Of a stretch of DNA of 36,469 nt, positions 16,862 to 25,740 are shown one piece after another (position 1 is the first letter of the stretch; every line of letters begins with the position of its first letter). The notes beneath the pieces are model-generated. The model worked only from the letters and a program-made list of their open reading frames with translations. It was not told the origin of the DNA and ran no database searches. This stretch comes from Paracoccaceae bacterium. Lineage in GTDB: Bacteria > Pseudomonadota > Alphaproteobacteria > Rhodobacterales > Rhodobacteraceae. The stretch is taken from NCBI GenBank assembly GCA_027484915.1, contig JAIXSA010000086.1, positions 1-36,469 of the forward strand, in the 5' to 3' direction. A program made the translations under genes and the position numbers.

Positions 16862-18352
16862 TCAGCTTTCCTTCTGGTAGCAGGCCGTCAACAGGGCCGC
16901 TTCTGTTAACCCTGCGGCAGGCAGTATCTGCGATATGCGCCCGGCGGTGAGGATGGCGATCCGGTCCGACAACCCGATCAGCTCGGGCAGGTCCGAGGAC
17001 ACAACGATGACCGCCGTACCCTTCGCCGCAAGGTCGCGGATCAGCGCATATATGTCGAACTTCGCACCGACATCGACACCCCGCGTCGGCTCGTCCAGCA
17101 GGAGGACCGCAGGATCACCGGCCAAAGCGCGCGCAAACAGAACCTTCTGCTGGTTGCCACCCGACAACTCGGCAATCGGCTGGTCTGGTCCCGATGCCTT
17201 CAATCGCACGTCCTGAGCGAGGCGGCGCACGAGCCTGTCTGTCTTGCGACGCTGAAGGAAACCAAAGTTAGACAGGCGCGACAAATGCGGAAGCGCAACC
17301 GTCTCGGCCAGCGCGCGGCGTGGCATCACGCCTTCGGTCCGTCGTTCGGGGGGAACATAGGCCAGCCCTTGGGCCCAGGCCCCGGCGGGGTTGGCCGCCA
17401 AGGGCACCCCTCGCAGATGAAGCTCTCCCGCCCGCGGCACCGCACCGATCAGCGCCCGCAGCAGGACCTCCCGGCCCGAGCCGGACAGTCCGGCCACGCC
17501 CAGCACCTCTCCTTGCGCCACTTCGAAGGACACGGGTCCCAGTCCCACGGACCGCAGATCCTGCACCGATAGCGCCAGAACGCCCGAGGTCGCCGCCCGG
17601 CGGGGAAAGAGGTCCGCCATGTCGCGCCCGGTCATGTCGTGGATGATCTCGTCCCGGCTGGTCGCCGCCCGGTCACGGGTCGCCACATGCGCACCGTCGC
17701 GCAGGACGGTGATCCGGTCGGCGAGGTGCATCACCTCATCCATGCGGTGCGAGACATAAAGGACCGCCGCCCCCGCCGCCTTCAGCGCGGCGATAGCCTG
17801 GAACAGACGCTCCGCTTCGGCTCCGGTCAGGGCGGCGGTCGGTTCGTCCATCACATAGGCCCAGGGGGCGTCGCCATCGTCCAGCAAGGTCGCCGCGATC
17901 CGCACCAGCATCTGGTCGCCCGGCCCCAGCGACCCCATTCCCGACCATACGTCGATATGCGAGGCCCCCAACCGCCCAAGTGCCGCCGCAGCAGCATCAC
18001 GTAGCTTTGCCCAGTGGACAAGCCCAAGGCGCTGCGGATAGGGCCGCGACAGGTGCATGTTCTCGGCCACGCTCAGCGCCGGAACGACATGGTTCTCCTG
18101 ATGCAGGAACCGGAACCCCGCCGCCTTGGCCAGGGCCGGAGAGCCGAGCCGCAAAGCCACGCCGTCCAGCGCCACCTCGCCCGCATCGGCGCTGTCCAGC
18201 CCGGCAAGGATACGGATCAGGGTGCTTTTGCCGGCACCGTTCTCGCCCATCAGGGCGTGGACCTCGCCGCCGCGCAACGACAACTCAGCGCCATTCAGCG
18301 CCCGAGCGGAACCGAAGGTCTTCACGATACCCGATAGGCGCAATTCCGGCAT
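16862..18352 (-). CDS. Sugar ABC transporter ATP-binding protein (RbsA/MglA family, two ATPase domains)
   Basis: A 496-residue double ATPase. The N-terminal domain has Walker A GENGAGKST (about residue 36) and Walker B AYVMDEPTAAL, with a weak signature at LGPGDQMLVRIA. The C-terminal domain has a degenerate P-loop (GLSGSGREVLL), which is usual in this family, with a perfect signature LSGGNQQKVLFARAL and Walker B VLLLDEPTRGVDVGAK. It couples ATP hydrolysis to sugar import by the next gene's permease. It starts 40 bases after the binding-protein stop on the same strand. Confidence 0.95.
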   Translation of the reverse strand: MPELRLSGIVKTFGSARALNGAELSLRGGEVHALMGENGAGKSTLIRILAGLDSADAGEVALDGVALRLGSPALAKAAGFRFLHQENHVVPALSVAENMHLSRPYPQRLGLVHWAKLRDAAAAALGRLGASHIDVWSGMGSLGPGDQMLVRIAATLLDDGDAPWAYVMDEPTAALTGAEAERLFQAIAALKAAGAAVLYVSHRMDEVMHLADRITVLRDGAHVATRDRAATSRDEIIHDMTGRDMADLFPRRAATSGVLALSVQDLRSVGLGPVSFEVAQGEVLGVAGLSGSGREVLLRALIGAVPRAGELHLRGVPLAANPAGAWAQGLAYVPPERRTEGVMPRRALAETVALPHLSRLSNFGFLQRRKTDRLVRRLAQDVRLKASGPDQPIAELSGGNQQKVLFARALAGDPAVLLLDEPTRGVDVGAKFDIYALIRDLAAKGTAVIVVSSDLPELIGLSDRIAILTAGRISQILPAAGLTEAALLTACYQKES

Positions 18353-18392
18353 GGGAGGGGGGCTGGGGGCGGCGCGAACCGCCCCGTCGTCC

Positions 18393-19337
18393 TTAGTCCT
18401 TTGCGTTGGCGCTGGTGATCAGCTTGGTCGGGACATAGATCACGTTGGACTTGAGCGTCTCTCCGCCCAGCACCCGCGCCACGGTGTCCGCCGTCGTGGC
18501 GCCGATGCCCTGGAAGTCCTGCGCGACCGAGGCTTCGAAGTTCCCGCCTGCCGCGATGGCGTCCCGCGCCTGCGGATTGGCGTCGATCCCGGTGATGACG
18601 ATCCCTTCGCCCTGCCGTCCTGCTGCCTCGATGGCCTGCAGCGCCCCCAGCGCTGGCTGGTCCCAGGCCGCCCAGACAGCCTTGATGCTGCCGGGTTCGG
18701 GGTTTGCGGCCAGGATCGCCTCCATCTTGGCGCGGCTGTCGGCAATGCCGCCGTCGGAAACGTCGGGCGTCACGCGGTCAAGCACGGTGATGTCCGGATG
18801 GTTCTTGAAGACCGCATCGGCAATCGCGCCGCGCACCTGGACCGGCGGGAAGGCGTCGAAGACGAACATCACCACGTTGCCCGCGCCGCCGATGCGGTTC
18901 GCCACATAGACCGAGGTTTCCGCCGCCATCGCGTAGCCGTTCGAGGTGATGTTGGCCTTGATCCGGTGATCGGCGCCTGCGTCCATGCCAAAGACCGGAA
19001 TATTTGCCGCCACCGCGGCGTCCAGCCCCGCGCCCACCTGCGCCGGATCGACGTTCAGAACGATGGCATTGACGCCCTGTGCCGAGACGTCCTCCATCCG
19101 GCTGATCACTGCCGCCACGTCACCGGCCGTGTCGATGACGTTCACTTCCCAGCCAAGTTCCTTCGCGCGTGCCTGAAAGGCTTCGACGTAGAACTGCGTT
19201 CCGGGCTGCGACAGGTACGGCGTGATCACCGCGATCTTCTCGCCCTCGGCGAATGCAGCGCTGCCGGCAGTTGCCAGTGCGGTCGCCAGCGTCATCCCCG
19301 CGATGCGCCCGAACGTGCGCCGTGTGATAGCGGTCAT
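18393..19337 (-). CDS. Sugar-binding protein of the ABC importer (periplasmic-binding type 1), probable Tat substrate
   Basis: A 314-residue periplasmic binding protein of the RbsB type that gives the importer its specificity. ATG 19337 is chosen over 19358 because GGGGGAG lies just upstream and the resulting N terminus is a proper signal: ITRRTFGRIAG, a hydrophobic core, then GSAAFAEG. The twin-arginine pattern T-R-R-x-F suggests Tat export of a folded protein, uncommon for this family. The mature part shows EKIAVITPYLSQPGTQFYVE, then VNAIVLNVDPAQVGAGLDAA, and VFGMDAGADH near the ligand hinge. It is the first gene of the operon and is divergent from the kinase, with about 113 bases between start codons. 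Confidence 0.93.
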   Translation of the reverse strand: MTAITRRTFGRIAGMTLATALATAGSAAFAEGEKIAVITPYLSQPGTQFYVEAFQARAKELGWEVNVIDTAGDVAAVISRMEDVSAQGVNAIVLNVDPAQVGAGLDAAVAANIPVFGMDAGADHRIKANITSNGYAMAAETSVYVANRIGGAGNVVMFVFDAFPPVQVRGAIADAVFKNHPDITVLDRVTPDVSDGGIADSRAKMEAILAANPEPGSIKAVWAAWDQPALGALQAIEAAGRQGEGIVITGIDANPQARDAIAAGGNFEASVAQDFQGIGATTADTVARVLGGETLKSNVIYVPTKLITSANAKD

Positions 19338-19450
19338 TTCCAGTAACTCCCCCTGCATTTCTCATGCTTGCAGCGGAATGATTGTCAGGCCAGTCTCGCC
19401 GCGTCCAGAGGTTTTGCTTGCCACAACCGGACCTGTACGCTGGAGGAACC

Positions 19451-20902
19451 GTGTCCACCTCGAATCTGATCGGCATCGACATCGGCACCACATCGGTGAA
19501 GGCCGTGATGATCAACAAGTCAGGACAGCGCGTGGCCGAGTTTTCCGCACGGCACCCGACGCAGAGGCCGGCTGCGGGTATGGTCGAACAGGATCCCGAC
19601 GACTGGCTTCGGCTTGTCCGGGCGGCGCTGGAGCAGTTTGCACCGCATGGCTCTGCCGCCGCCCTGTGCCTGACATCACAGGTCAACACGCATGTCTTCA
19701 CCGACGCCGCGCTGAACGTGCTTCATCCCGCCATCGTCTGGCAGGATGGCCGGGCCGCCGAGGCAGGAGCGGCGCTCGACCGCGCCGTGACGACCGAGGA
19801 CAAGATCGCCTGGCTCGGCGCGCCGATCCCGATCGATGCCAGCCACGCGCTGGCCCGCATGGCCTGGATGCAAGCCGCTCGGCCCGAGCTATGGGACCGG
19901 ACAGCGCATGTCCTCTTGCCGCGGGACTGGGTTCTGGCGCGGCTTACCGGCGTTGTGGTGACCGACCCGATCTCGTCGGTGGGCCTGGTGACGCCTGGCT
20001 TCGCCTATGCGGATGATTTGATTGCAAGGCTTGGTGGCGCGGCGCAGCGTCTTGCGCTGCTTGCTGATCCCTTCTCTGTCGTGGGACAGATCAGCGCGCA
20101 GTGGCCGTTTGCAGGCACCCCTGTGGTGCTGGGCGTCATGGATGCCTGGGCCAGTCTTTTCGGCCTTGGCGTTGCGCAAGAGGGCGAGGCTTTCTATCTT
20201 TCCGGAACCTCCGACGTGCTGGGGATCATGTCGGCAGACCTATTTCCTCAGCCGGGCATCATAACGTTTCCGGACTGGCGCGGCCTTCGCCTGCACGCGG
20301 CCCCGACGCAGTCAGGAGGAGCATCGCTTGATTGGGCAGCCCGGCTTTTGGGTCGCTCTGCCCAGGACCTTGCCACGATGAACATTTCGATGACCGACGA
20401 CGCGCCCTTGTTCCTGCCGCACCTCCAGGGAGAACGGGCGCCGCTCTGGGACGCGGCCTCTCGGGGCGGCTTTGCGGGTCTGACCGCCAGTCACGGCCCG
20501 GTCGAAATGGCAGCCTCAATTCTGGAAGGTGTCGCCTTCTCCGCCCGCCTGGCGTTCGAGGCGCTGGAGCGTTCGGCTGGCGCGCAGCCGGCGATCCTTC
20601 GGGCAGGCGGGGGTGGATTTGCGTCGGACACCTGGGCGCAACTGCGCGCTGACGTGCTTGGCCGGCCGATCCAGCGGGTCGAAGGCAACGATCCGGGGGC
20701 TATTGGCGCAGCCGTGATGGCGGGGGTTGGCGTGGGTGCCATGTCCGATCTTGCCTCGGCTTCCAAAGCACTTGTGAAAGGTGACCGGGTGTTCCGCCCG
20801 CGCCAGACGGAAAGCAAACGCGCCGACACCCGCTATGCCCTTTGGCGCGACCTTTATGGGGCCCTGCGTCCAATCAACCACGCCTTGAGTGCTTTGGGAT
20901 AA
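19451..20902 (+). CDS. FGGY-family carbohydrate kinase (xylulokinase-like)
   Basis: A 483-residue cytoplasmic kinase that would phosphorylate the sugar or polyol brought in by the divergent importer. GTG 19451 is chosen because GGAGG sits about 5 bases before it and the protein then begins directly with the family's phosphate-1 motif (IGIDIGTTSVKAVM). Other signs are LCLTSQVNTHVF, AIVWQDGRAAE, the second FGGY part with FYLSGTSDVLG, and GGGGFASDTWAQLRADVLGRPI near the C terminus. Ribulo-, xylulo- and glycerol kinases share these motifs, so the substrate is open. The next gene is on the opposite strand after a 233-base gap with nothing recognisable. Confidence 0.92.
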   Translation: MSTSNLIGIDIGTTSVKAVMINKSGQRVAEFSARHPTQRPAAGMVEQDPDDWLRLVRAALEQFAPHGSAAALCLTSQVNTHVFTDAALNVLHPAIVWQDGRAAEAGAALDRAVTTEDKIAWLGAPIPIDASHALARMAWMQAARPELWDRTAHVLLPRDWVLARLTGVVVTDPISSVGLVTPGFAYADDLIARLGGAAQRLALLADPFSVVGQISAQWPFAGTPVVLGVMDAWASLFGLGVAQEGEAFYLSGTSDVLGIMSADLFPQPGIITFPDWRGLRLHAAPTQSGGASLDWAARLLGRSAQDLATMNISMTDDAPLFLPHLQGERAPLWDAASRGGFAGLTASHGPVEMAASILEGVAFSARLAFEALERSAGAQPAILRAGGGGFASDTWAQLRADVLGRPIQRVEGNDPGAIGAAVMAGVGVGAMSDLASASKALVKGDRVFRPRQTESKRADTRYALWRDLYGALRPINHALSALG

Positions 20903-21135
20903 GGAGGCACGGGACGAACGGCGTCATTATGGTTCGTGACACAACAATTCGTGCGGCTCCAGAGGGCTGGATGGGTGACAGTTGAGTTTCGAGTCACTGC
21001 GGTCGTCCCAGCCCACCCGTTCACGACGGAATTCCAGCACTCGAGGTCAAAACGGCGCGCGTGTTCGACTTCGATGTCGTCCAGCTTGCCGGACTGGGTT
21101 CAGTCGGTAATGGGCATCTCCGGGATCGTCATGCG

Positions 21136-22146
21136 TCAGGTGCTGGCGCGGGCGTTGGCTTTGGCTTTCCGGCGCCGGTAGCGCTCGTTCATCCGCGCTT
21201 CGCCGTCCTTCGAGCCGTCGTGGAAGGTGCCGAACCAGCGATCCAGCGGGATCAGCCCGTCGCCGTAGTTCACCTCGAAGTACTTGTGGTGCAGGTAGTG
21301 GATGAAGGCATGGCTCTCCATCGCCCTGTCCTCGGAGAGCTCGACCTTGTCGAAACCGATATGCCCGACCACCGCGCCGAAGCCCGCATAATGCAGTTGG
21401 TAGATCGCCAGAAGCGGATGCGACGGGATCACGAAGTGGTAAGCGGCGGTGGCGAAATACAGAAGATGTTCGACCGGATGCATCGACAGTGAGGACCAGG
21501 GCGATGGGTTGACCGAGTTGTGGTGCACCGAATGAACCCATTTGTAGAGGAAAGGCGTGTGGATCAGCCGGTGGATGCAGAAGAAGTGGAACTCGTGGAT
21601 CACCGGCAGGACCAGCCAGACCGCCGCCAGGTACCAGGGGTTGTCGGCCAGGCTGACCCAGGGGCCGACGTCGTTGGCCCAAGCCCAAAGGACCAGCACT
21701 TCCCAGGCGGTCCAGATCGGCACGCCGGTGCCGAAGGCACGGATCATGCCGTCCAGGGTCTGGCTCTGGAACAGGAAGGCTTGCGATTTGTGGTCGGCGG
21801 GCCACTTGGCGTTGTACTTGAAACGGGTGCCCTGGGCGCGGCGCATGTAGAGATGCAACTCCAGCGCGCCGTAGAACAGGAAGACCGCGATGGCATTGAC
21901 CGCGAAAAGCCATAGGACCCAGCCCCAGGCCAGCGTGGTCATCGCCGCCTTCTCGGGCACGATCCAGGCCCACCAGGCCGCAGCCGTCGCCAACCAGAGC
22001 ACGTTCCAGGGCAGGAAATAGCCGGGCAGCCATTTCAGAAGGGCCAGCGGCCGGGGCGGAAAGGCAAAAAGCGGCGCATGCCGCGCGGGCTCGTTCGGCG
22101 TGTAGTCGCCGCGCTTGTTATGGGTTCCGAACTCCGTGTCGTCCAT
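21136..22146 (-). CDS. Sterol desaturase / fatty acid hydroxylase superfamily membrane protein
   Basis: A 336-residue integral membrane di-iron enzyme. ATG 22146 follows an AGGAGA ribosome site; the frame upstream is not coding-like. Four or more hydrophobic segments lie at about 45-63, 72-93, 143-157 and 172-190. Three histidine clusters that bind the iron pair are present in order: HRLIH (192-196), HSVHH (205-209) and HAFIHYLHH (279-287). Family members hydroxylate or desaturate sterols, fatty acids, carotenoids or ether lipids; bacterial members act on membrane lipids more often than on sterols. It has no operon partner and sits between the sugar kinase and the LacI gene without an obvious link to either. 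Confidence 0.93.
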   Translation of the reverse strand: MDDTEFGTHNKRGDYTPNEPARHAPLFAFPPRPLALLKWLPGYFLPWNVLWLATAAAWWAWIVPEKAAMTTLAWGWVLWLFAVNAIAVFLFYGALELHLYMRRAQGTRFKYNAKWPADHKSQAFLFQSQTLDGMIRAFGTGVPIWTAWEVLVLWAWANDVGPWVSLADNPWYLAAVWLVLPVIHEFHFFCIHRLIHTPFLYKWVHSVHHNSVNPSPWSSLSMHPVEHLLYFATAAYHFVIPSHPLLAIYQLHYAGFGAVVGHIGFDKVELSEDRAMESHAFIHYLHHKYFEVNYGDGLIPLDRWFGTFHDGSKDGEARMNERYRRRKAKANARAST

Positions 22147-22542
22147 TCTCGCCTTCTCCTCTCCACGGGCCGAGCGACGTGCGACCCGATGGTTTCTTGC
22201 CCTTGGGAGATCTTCCCGCAAGAAGGTCCGGAATGACCGGGCCAAGGGCAGAAGACCGCCCTGCGTCCAGCCATCGTATCGTTTGGTATCCGCCTCGTCC
22301 CCCGCAAGGCGGTTCTGTCTTCCGACCGGTCTCAGTCGACTGGATATCGATGCAGAAGTGGTGCGGCCATTCCAGCGTTTCAGCAAACGGAATAGGCATT
22401 CCGCAACAATCAATGTATCATTTTGCATCAACTTCCACTCCGTCGACCAATGCGGCCGCACGACCTAGGGCGGTGGTGACGCAAACTGATCGACCGAGTG
22501 ATCCGCACCATCCTTAAGCGTCCAGCGTCGATCCGCGGCGGC
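22147..22542. other. Gene-free interval with a leader-region hairpin
   Basis: This 396-base gap separates the hydroxylase start from the LacI stop. No convincing gene is seen. TTCTTGC (22194-22200) pairs with GCAAGAA (22218-22224), with GGGA/TCCC nested inside, forming a hairpin about 50 bases before the hydroxylase ATG. TGCCCTTGG (22198-22206) can instead pair with CCAAGGGCA (22242-22250), so two mutually exclusive folds are possible. The stretch nearest LacI is featureless. Confidence 0.4.
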
Positions 22543-23541
22543 CTAATCGCCCGTTGCGAAGGATGGCAGATTGAATCGGGTGTAGACGCCAAAATCGAGA
22601 TGCTGCACGTCCTTGCCAGTACCCTGCTCTGTCCCCGCCGCCATTCGCAGCGCTGCGCTCAGCAAGTCGCGAGGGACACCGGCAATGGCAAAGTCCATCG
22701 CACCTGACCGCAATAGCGGCGCCGTCACAGGGTTCACCTCATGGCCCACGACCAGGATGTCCGCCGCACGCCCCGCCGCCTTCAGCGCGTCAACCATGCC
22801 CCCGTTGCCACCGCCAACGTTGTAAATCGCGCCAAGCGCCGGGTACTCTGCCAAAAGCCGGTTCACTGCTTTCCGCGTCAGGTCGGCGCTGTCCTCTCCC
22901 TGCGCCTCGCCAGAGATAACGACCCGCGGAAAATGCGCACGAAGTCCGGTACGAAAGCCGATTTCGCGATCTTCGTGACAACGGAAGGCGATATTCCCCA
23001 GCACGACCCCCACTGTCGTCGGCCGGTCGCCCAGCATTCGGCCGATCAGGAACGCCGCCGTCTGCCCGGCTGAACGGTCGTCCAGCCCCACGAAGCCATC
23101 CCGTGCCACCGGCGGCAAGTCCGAGACAAGCGCAATCACCCGCTTGCCCTTGACCCGCGCATTCGCCAGGACTGTGACCAACCGGTCAGAGTTCTTCGCG
23201 GTCAGGATCAGGGGTCGCGAGACGTCGCGGCACAGTGCTTCGACGCAGCGCAGGACCCCGGTCTCGTCCGCCAGATGCAGGTCGTGGAATGCGCCCTGCG
23301 CAGCACTGGCACCCCAAGCGGCACGCATCTGGCCCATCAAGCCGCGCCCCACCCGCAGCGCGATGTCGGCAATCAGCGGTTTCGGCGGCTTCTTTCCCCC
23401 CGACCGCAACTTGGCCAGTGTCTCCTCGACAACGGCCCTTGTGCGGTCGTGCACTTTGTCACGACCGTTCAGGACCCGATCCACCGTCGCCCGCGACAGG
23501 CCGGTCTCTCGCATGATATCGGCCACACTTAAGCGGCGCAT
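22543..23541 (-). CDS. LacI-family transcriptional regulator
   Basis: A 332-residue repressor with an N-terminal LacI HTH (LSVADIMRETGLSRATVDRVLNGR, split here as LSVADIMRETGLS and RATVDRVLNGR, residues 4-27), a hinge helix region up to about 55, and a periplasmic-binding-type effector domain (VIALVSDLPPV, then GRMLGDRPTTVGVVLG, then AIYNVGGGNGGMVDALKAAG). ATG 23541 has a weak GAGGG upstream. The effector is probably a sugar, polyol or phosphorylated derivative. The nearest plausible targets are the RbsABC-like importer and FGGY kinase 2-7 kb away, but no matching operator pair was found by eye in their shared promoter region. Confidence 0.92.
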   Translation of the reverse strand: MRRLSVADIMRETGLSRATVDRVLNGRDKVHDRTRAVVEETLAKLRSGGKKPPKPLIADIALRVGRGLMGQMRAAWGASAAQGAFHDLHLADETGVLRCVEALCRDVSRPLILTAKNSDRLVTVLANARVKGKRVIALVSDLPPVARDGFVGLDDRSAGQTAAFLIGRMLGDRPTTVGVVLGNIAFRCHEDREIGFRTGLRAHFPRVVISGEAQGEDSADLTRKAVNRLLAEYPALGAIYNVGGGNGGMVDALKAAGRAADILVVGHEVNPVTAPLLRSGAMDFAIAGVPRDLLSAALRMAAGTEQGTGKDVQHLDFGVYTRFNLPSFATGD

Positions 23542-23676
23542 GGGACCCTCGGGCGGGATGGATGATGCATTCTGCAGATCGATGCTTCAACCTCCCTGCA
23601 TCGGCAAGCGGTCAAAGTCGCACAGCACCCGTCCTGAATGCCTCAAGATGAGCCTTATCCATCCAGATCTCGTCGT

Positions 23677-23764
23677 TGGGTCGAGATAGCCTCCGGACCT
23701 GACATCCTCGGCAAAGGCGCGGAAGGCAGCGACGCGCTTCTCCTGCAGATCGGCGCGAAGCCAG
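23677..23764 (-). pseudogene. Short coding-like fragment on the minus strand, abutting the truncated MFS gene
   Basis: The minus frame reads LQEKRVAAFRAFAEDVRSGG followed by YLDP, a pattern like the C-terminal tail of an enzyme (PanB-like or another member of the PEP mutase/isocitrate lyase superfamily is possible, but I cannot settle it). The similarity-like text stops at about 23765, exactly where MFS-like sequence begins on the other strand. It has no start codon or body and is best read as a gene remnant left by a deletion. Confidence 0.25.
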
Positions 23765-23767
23765 CGC

Positions 23768-24841
23768 GTGCTTCTGTTCGGCTGGATCATCACTCTACCA
23801 ATCCCCATCATGATCTGGGCAGCACCTAACTGGGGCTGGATCGTTGCCGCGACAGTGTTGCTTGGCATAAATCAAGGCCTTTGCTGGTCGATGACCCAGA
23901 CCTCGACACTCGACATCACACGCGCCGACCAGCGCGGGCTCACGATGGGGTTGAACGAGTTTGCAGGTTATGTCGGCGTGGCCCTAGCAGGTGTCCTTAC
24001 CGCTTATGCAGCAGAAGCGTTTGGTGCTCGGCTCGGCCTGCTGATCTTCGAGATGGCTGTGATCTTGCTGGCCATGTTTTTGACTGAGGTTTGGATCAGG
24101 GACACCCTGCCTTGGGCAAAGGCCGAAACTGTGGCGCATAAGACTGCTCCCCCGAAGTTCCAGCCGCGCTATCCGAAGGGCGTGTCAGATCACCCGAACA
24201 CAAAAGAAGTCTTTGCCCTGATGACATGGCGCGATCAACGGCTGGCCGCCCTTTCGCGGGCAGGTCTGGTCGAGAAATTCATCGATGCGCTGGTCTGGGT
24301 GATCCTGCCCGTCTACCTGACAAGCAAGGGCGCCAGCCTGACACAGATGGGCTGGATCGTCGGAGTCTTCGGCTTCGTATGGAGCGGGTCACAACTTGTC
24401 ACAGGGCGTCTGTCCAACCATGTCGGGCGCTTTTGGCCGAGCATGATAGGCATGTGGATCTGCGGGGCGGGCGTTGCGTTGATCGCGATGGGTGGTTCTG
24501 CCCTTTGGTGGGCATTATCCGCGGGGATCGCTGGGTTCGGGATGGCACTGCTGTATCCAAACCTCAGCGCGGCGGTTGCAGATATCACGCCTCCTGCTTG
24601 GCGTGGGTCGGCCATCGGCATTTACCGCTTCTGGCGGGACTTGGGTTACGGAATCGGGGCGCTTGGTCTCGGACTTGCTGCCCATCTAGCAGGGGCGCTG
24701 GAGGCGGCGTTCTGGTTCGTCGCAGTATCGATGTTCATATCGGGGGCGGTTCTTTACTTTTGGGGTGAAGAAACGCATCCACGCCTCAACCCGGAGCATT
24801 CTGCGATACGGGGGGGTGAACCAGAAATGAGCGCAAAATGA
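23768..24841 (+). pseudogene. MFS transporter lacking its N terminus (5' truncation)
   Basis: The frame encodes about 357 residues of a major-facilitator transporter, beginning at GTG 23768 inside what should be helix 3 (VLLFGWIITLPIPI). Helices 1-2 and the conserved D-R-x-G-R-R loop before helix 3 are missing, and an in-frame TAG at 23687 rules out an upstream extension. No ribosome site precedes the GTG. The rest looks intact: helices 4-6, a long central loop with GVSDHPNTKEVFALMTW, then six more helices and the helix 8-9 loop TGRLSNHVGRFWPS. It ends with ATGA overlapping the Crp-type regulator, so it may still matter for that gene's translation. An MFS gene beside this regulator fits a sulfur-stress operon, but transport activity is unlikely. 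Confidence 0.7.
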
Positions 24842-25506
24842 ACGCGGATTGGATCGAGCAGTTTCCTGGACTATCCCGGTTAGAGCCGGCGATCAGGGAC
24901 GTGCTCACCCGCAAGAGTTCGATCGTCACGGTGCGTGAAGGCTCTGTGATCTTCGGTCCAGGCAAGTCGCCAGAAAACCTGCTCCTTCTCCTCGATGGTC
25001 GGGTCAGGGTGCAGCAGGTTTCAGAGGCCGGTCGCGAGATTGTTCTTTACAGAGTTGAGGCAGGACAAAGCTGCGTGCTGACCACGGCCTGCCTGCTGGC
25101 GCATGAAGGCTATTCCGCTGAAGGGATCGCCGAGACCGATGTGCGTGCGGTCGCCATCCCTCGGACCGTCTTCGATGATCTGATTGCCCAGTCCGTCACT
25201 TTCCGCACTTTCATCTTCACAGCCTATTCCAAGCGCATCACGGACCTGTTCCAGATCATCGAGGACATAGCATTCCAGCGTGTCGACATCCGCCTTGCCC
25301 AGAAACTGCTGGATCTCGAGCGAGGGACGGGCCAGATCAAGGCTACGCACCAGCAGTTGGCTGCGGAACTCGGGACGGCACGGGAAGTCATCTCGCGCCA
25401 ACTGGGAGAGTTCCAGCGCAGGGGCTGGATCAGGCAATCACGCGGAGCGGTCGAACTGGTGGAGCCAGATGGGCTTGAGAGACTGGCGGCTCTGGACGCG
25501 GCCTGA
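24838..25506 (+). CDS. Crp/Fnr-family regulator with two sensor-like cysteines
   Basis: A 222-residue regulator with an N-terminal cyclic-nucleotide-binding-like barrel (about 25-115), a dimer helix (about 120-150), and a Crp-type HTH (ATHQQLAAELGTAREVISRQL, residues about 169-189). It lacks the Fnr N-terminal Fe-S cysteine cluster and the usual cAMP phosphate-binding Arg-Ser motif. Instead C79 and C85 sit in the barrel (GQSCVLTTACLLAHEGYSAE), six apart, where persulfide or disulfide formation could be sensed. The start overlaps the MFS stop (ATGA). Immediately downstream lie YeeE/YedE, Blh and SulP genes, so a role in sulfide/persulfide response is a reasonable inference. The sensing chemistry is not shown by sequence alone. 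Confidence 0.9.
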   Translation: MNADWIEQFPGLSRLEPAIRDVLTRKSSIVTVREGSVIFGPGKSPENLLLLLDGRVRVQQVSEAGREIVLYRVEAGQSCVLTTACLLAHEGYSAEGIAETDVRAVAIPRTVFDDLIAQSVTFRTFIFTAYSKRITDLFQIIEDIAFQRVDIRLAQKLLDLERGTGQIKATHQQLAAELGTAREVISRQLGEFQRRGWIRQSRGAVELVEPDGLERLAALDAA

Positions 25507-25587
25507 GGTGGAGCCTGTGGTTTTTCAGGCAAACAGGTAAGGCTGCCAGCACATGCACAGCATTTCCTGGCCGACAGTAATGTCTTC

Positions 25588-25598
25588 GAACAATGTTC
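25588..25598. promoter_or_regulatory. Dyad GAACA-A-TGTTC in the Crp-regulator/YeeE interval
   Basis: A perfect 11-base inverted repeat lies about 143 bases before the first YeeE/YedE start, in the 234-base gap after the Crp-type regulator gene. It is not the canonical Crp/Fnr TTGAT-N4-ATCAA site. The gap is AT-richer than its neighbours and probably carries the promoter of the persulfide operon; no clear -35/-10 pair could be fixed. Confidence 0.35.
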
Positions 25599-25740
25599 TC
25601 GGGTTTGGTGACAACGTTACTGAAAGGTGATTCCGAGAGCCGTAAATGGGTTCCAATCTCAAGATGAGGTCTGGACCCATGCTTCCTGCGACAAGAAACA
25701 CCGCTGAACAGTCGATCCCCCAAAAGGATGGGGTTAAGTG

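Noticed and set aside
19382-19450. Earlier start for the FGGY kinase
   Set aside because: GGAGG sits before GTG 19451, and the kinase motif starts immediately after it; the 23 upstream residues are unlike the family.
21047-22033. A 328-codon frame overlapping the membrane hydroxylase
   Set aside because: Shifted-frame shadow of the hydroxylase gene, with no hydrophobic pattern or motif.
22543-23767. Assigning the LacI protein firmly to the sugar importer
   Set aside because: No matching operator could be found by eye between 19338 and 19450, and two unrelated features separate them; left as a possibility only.
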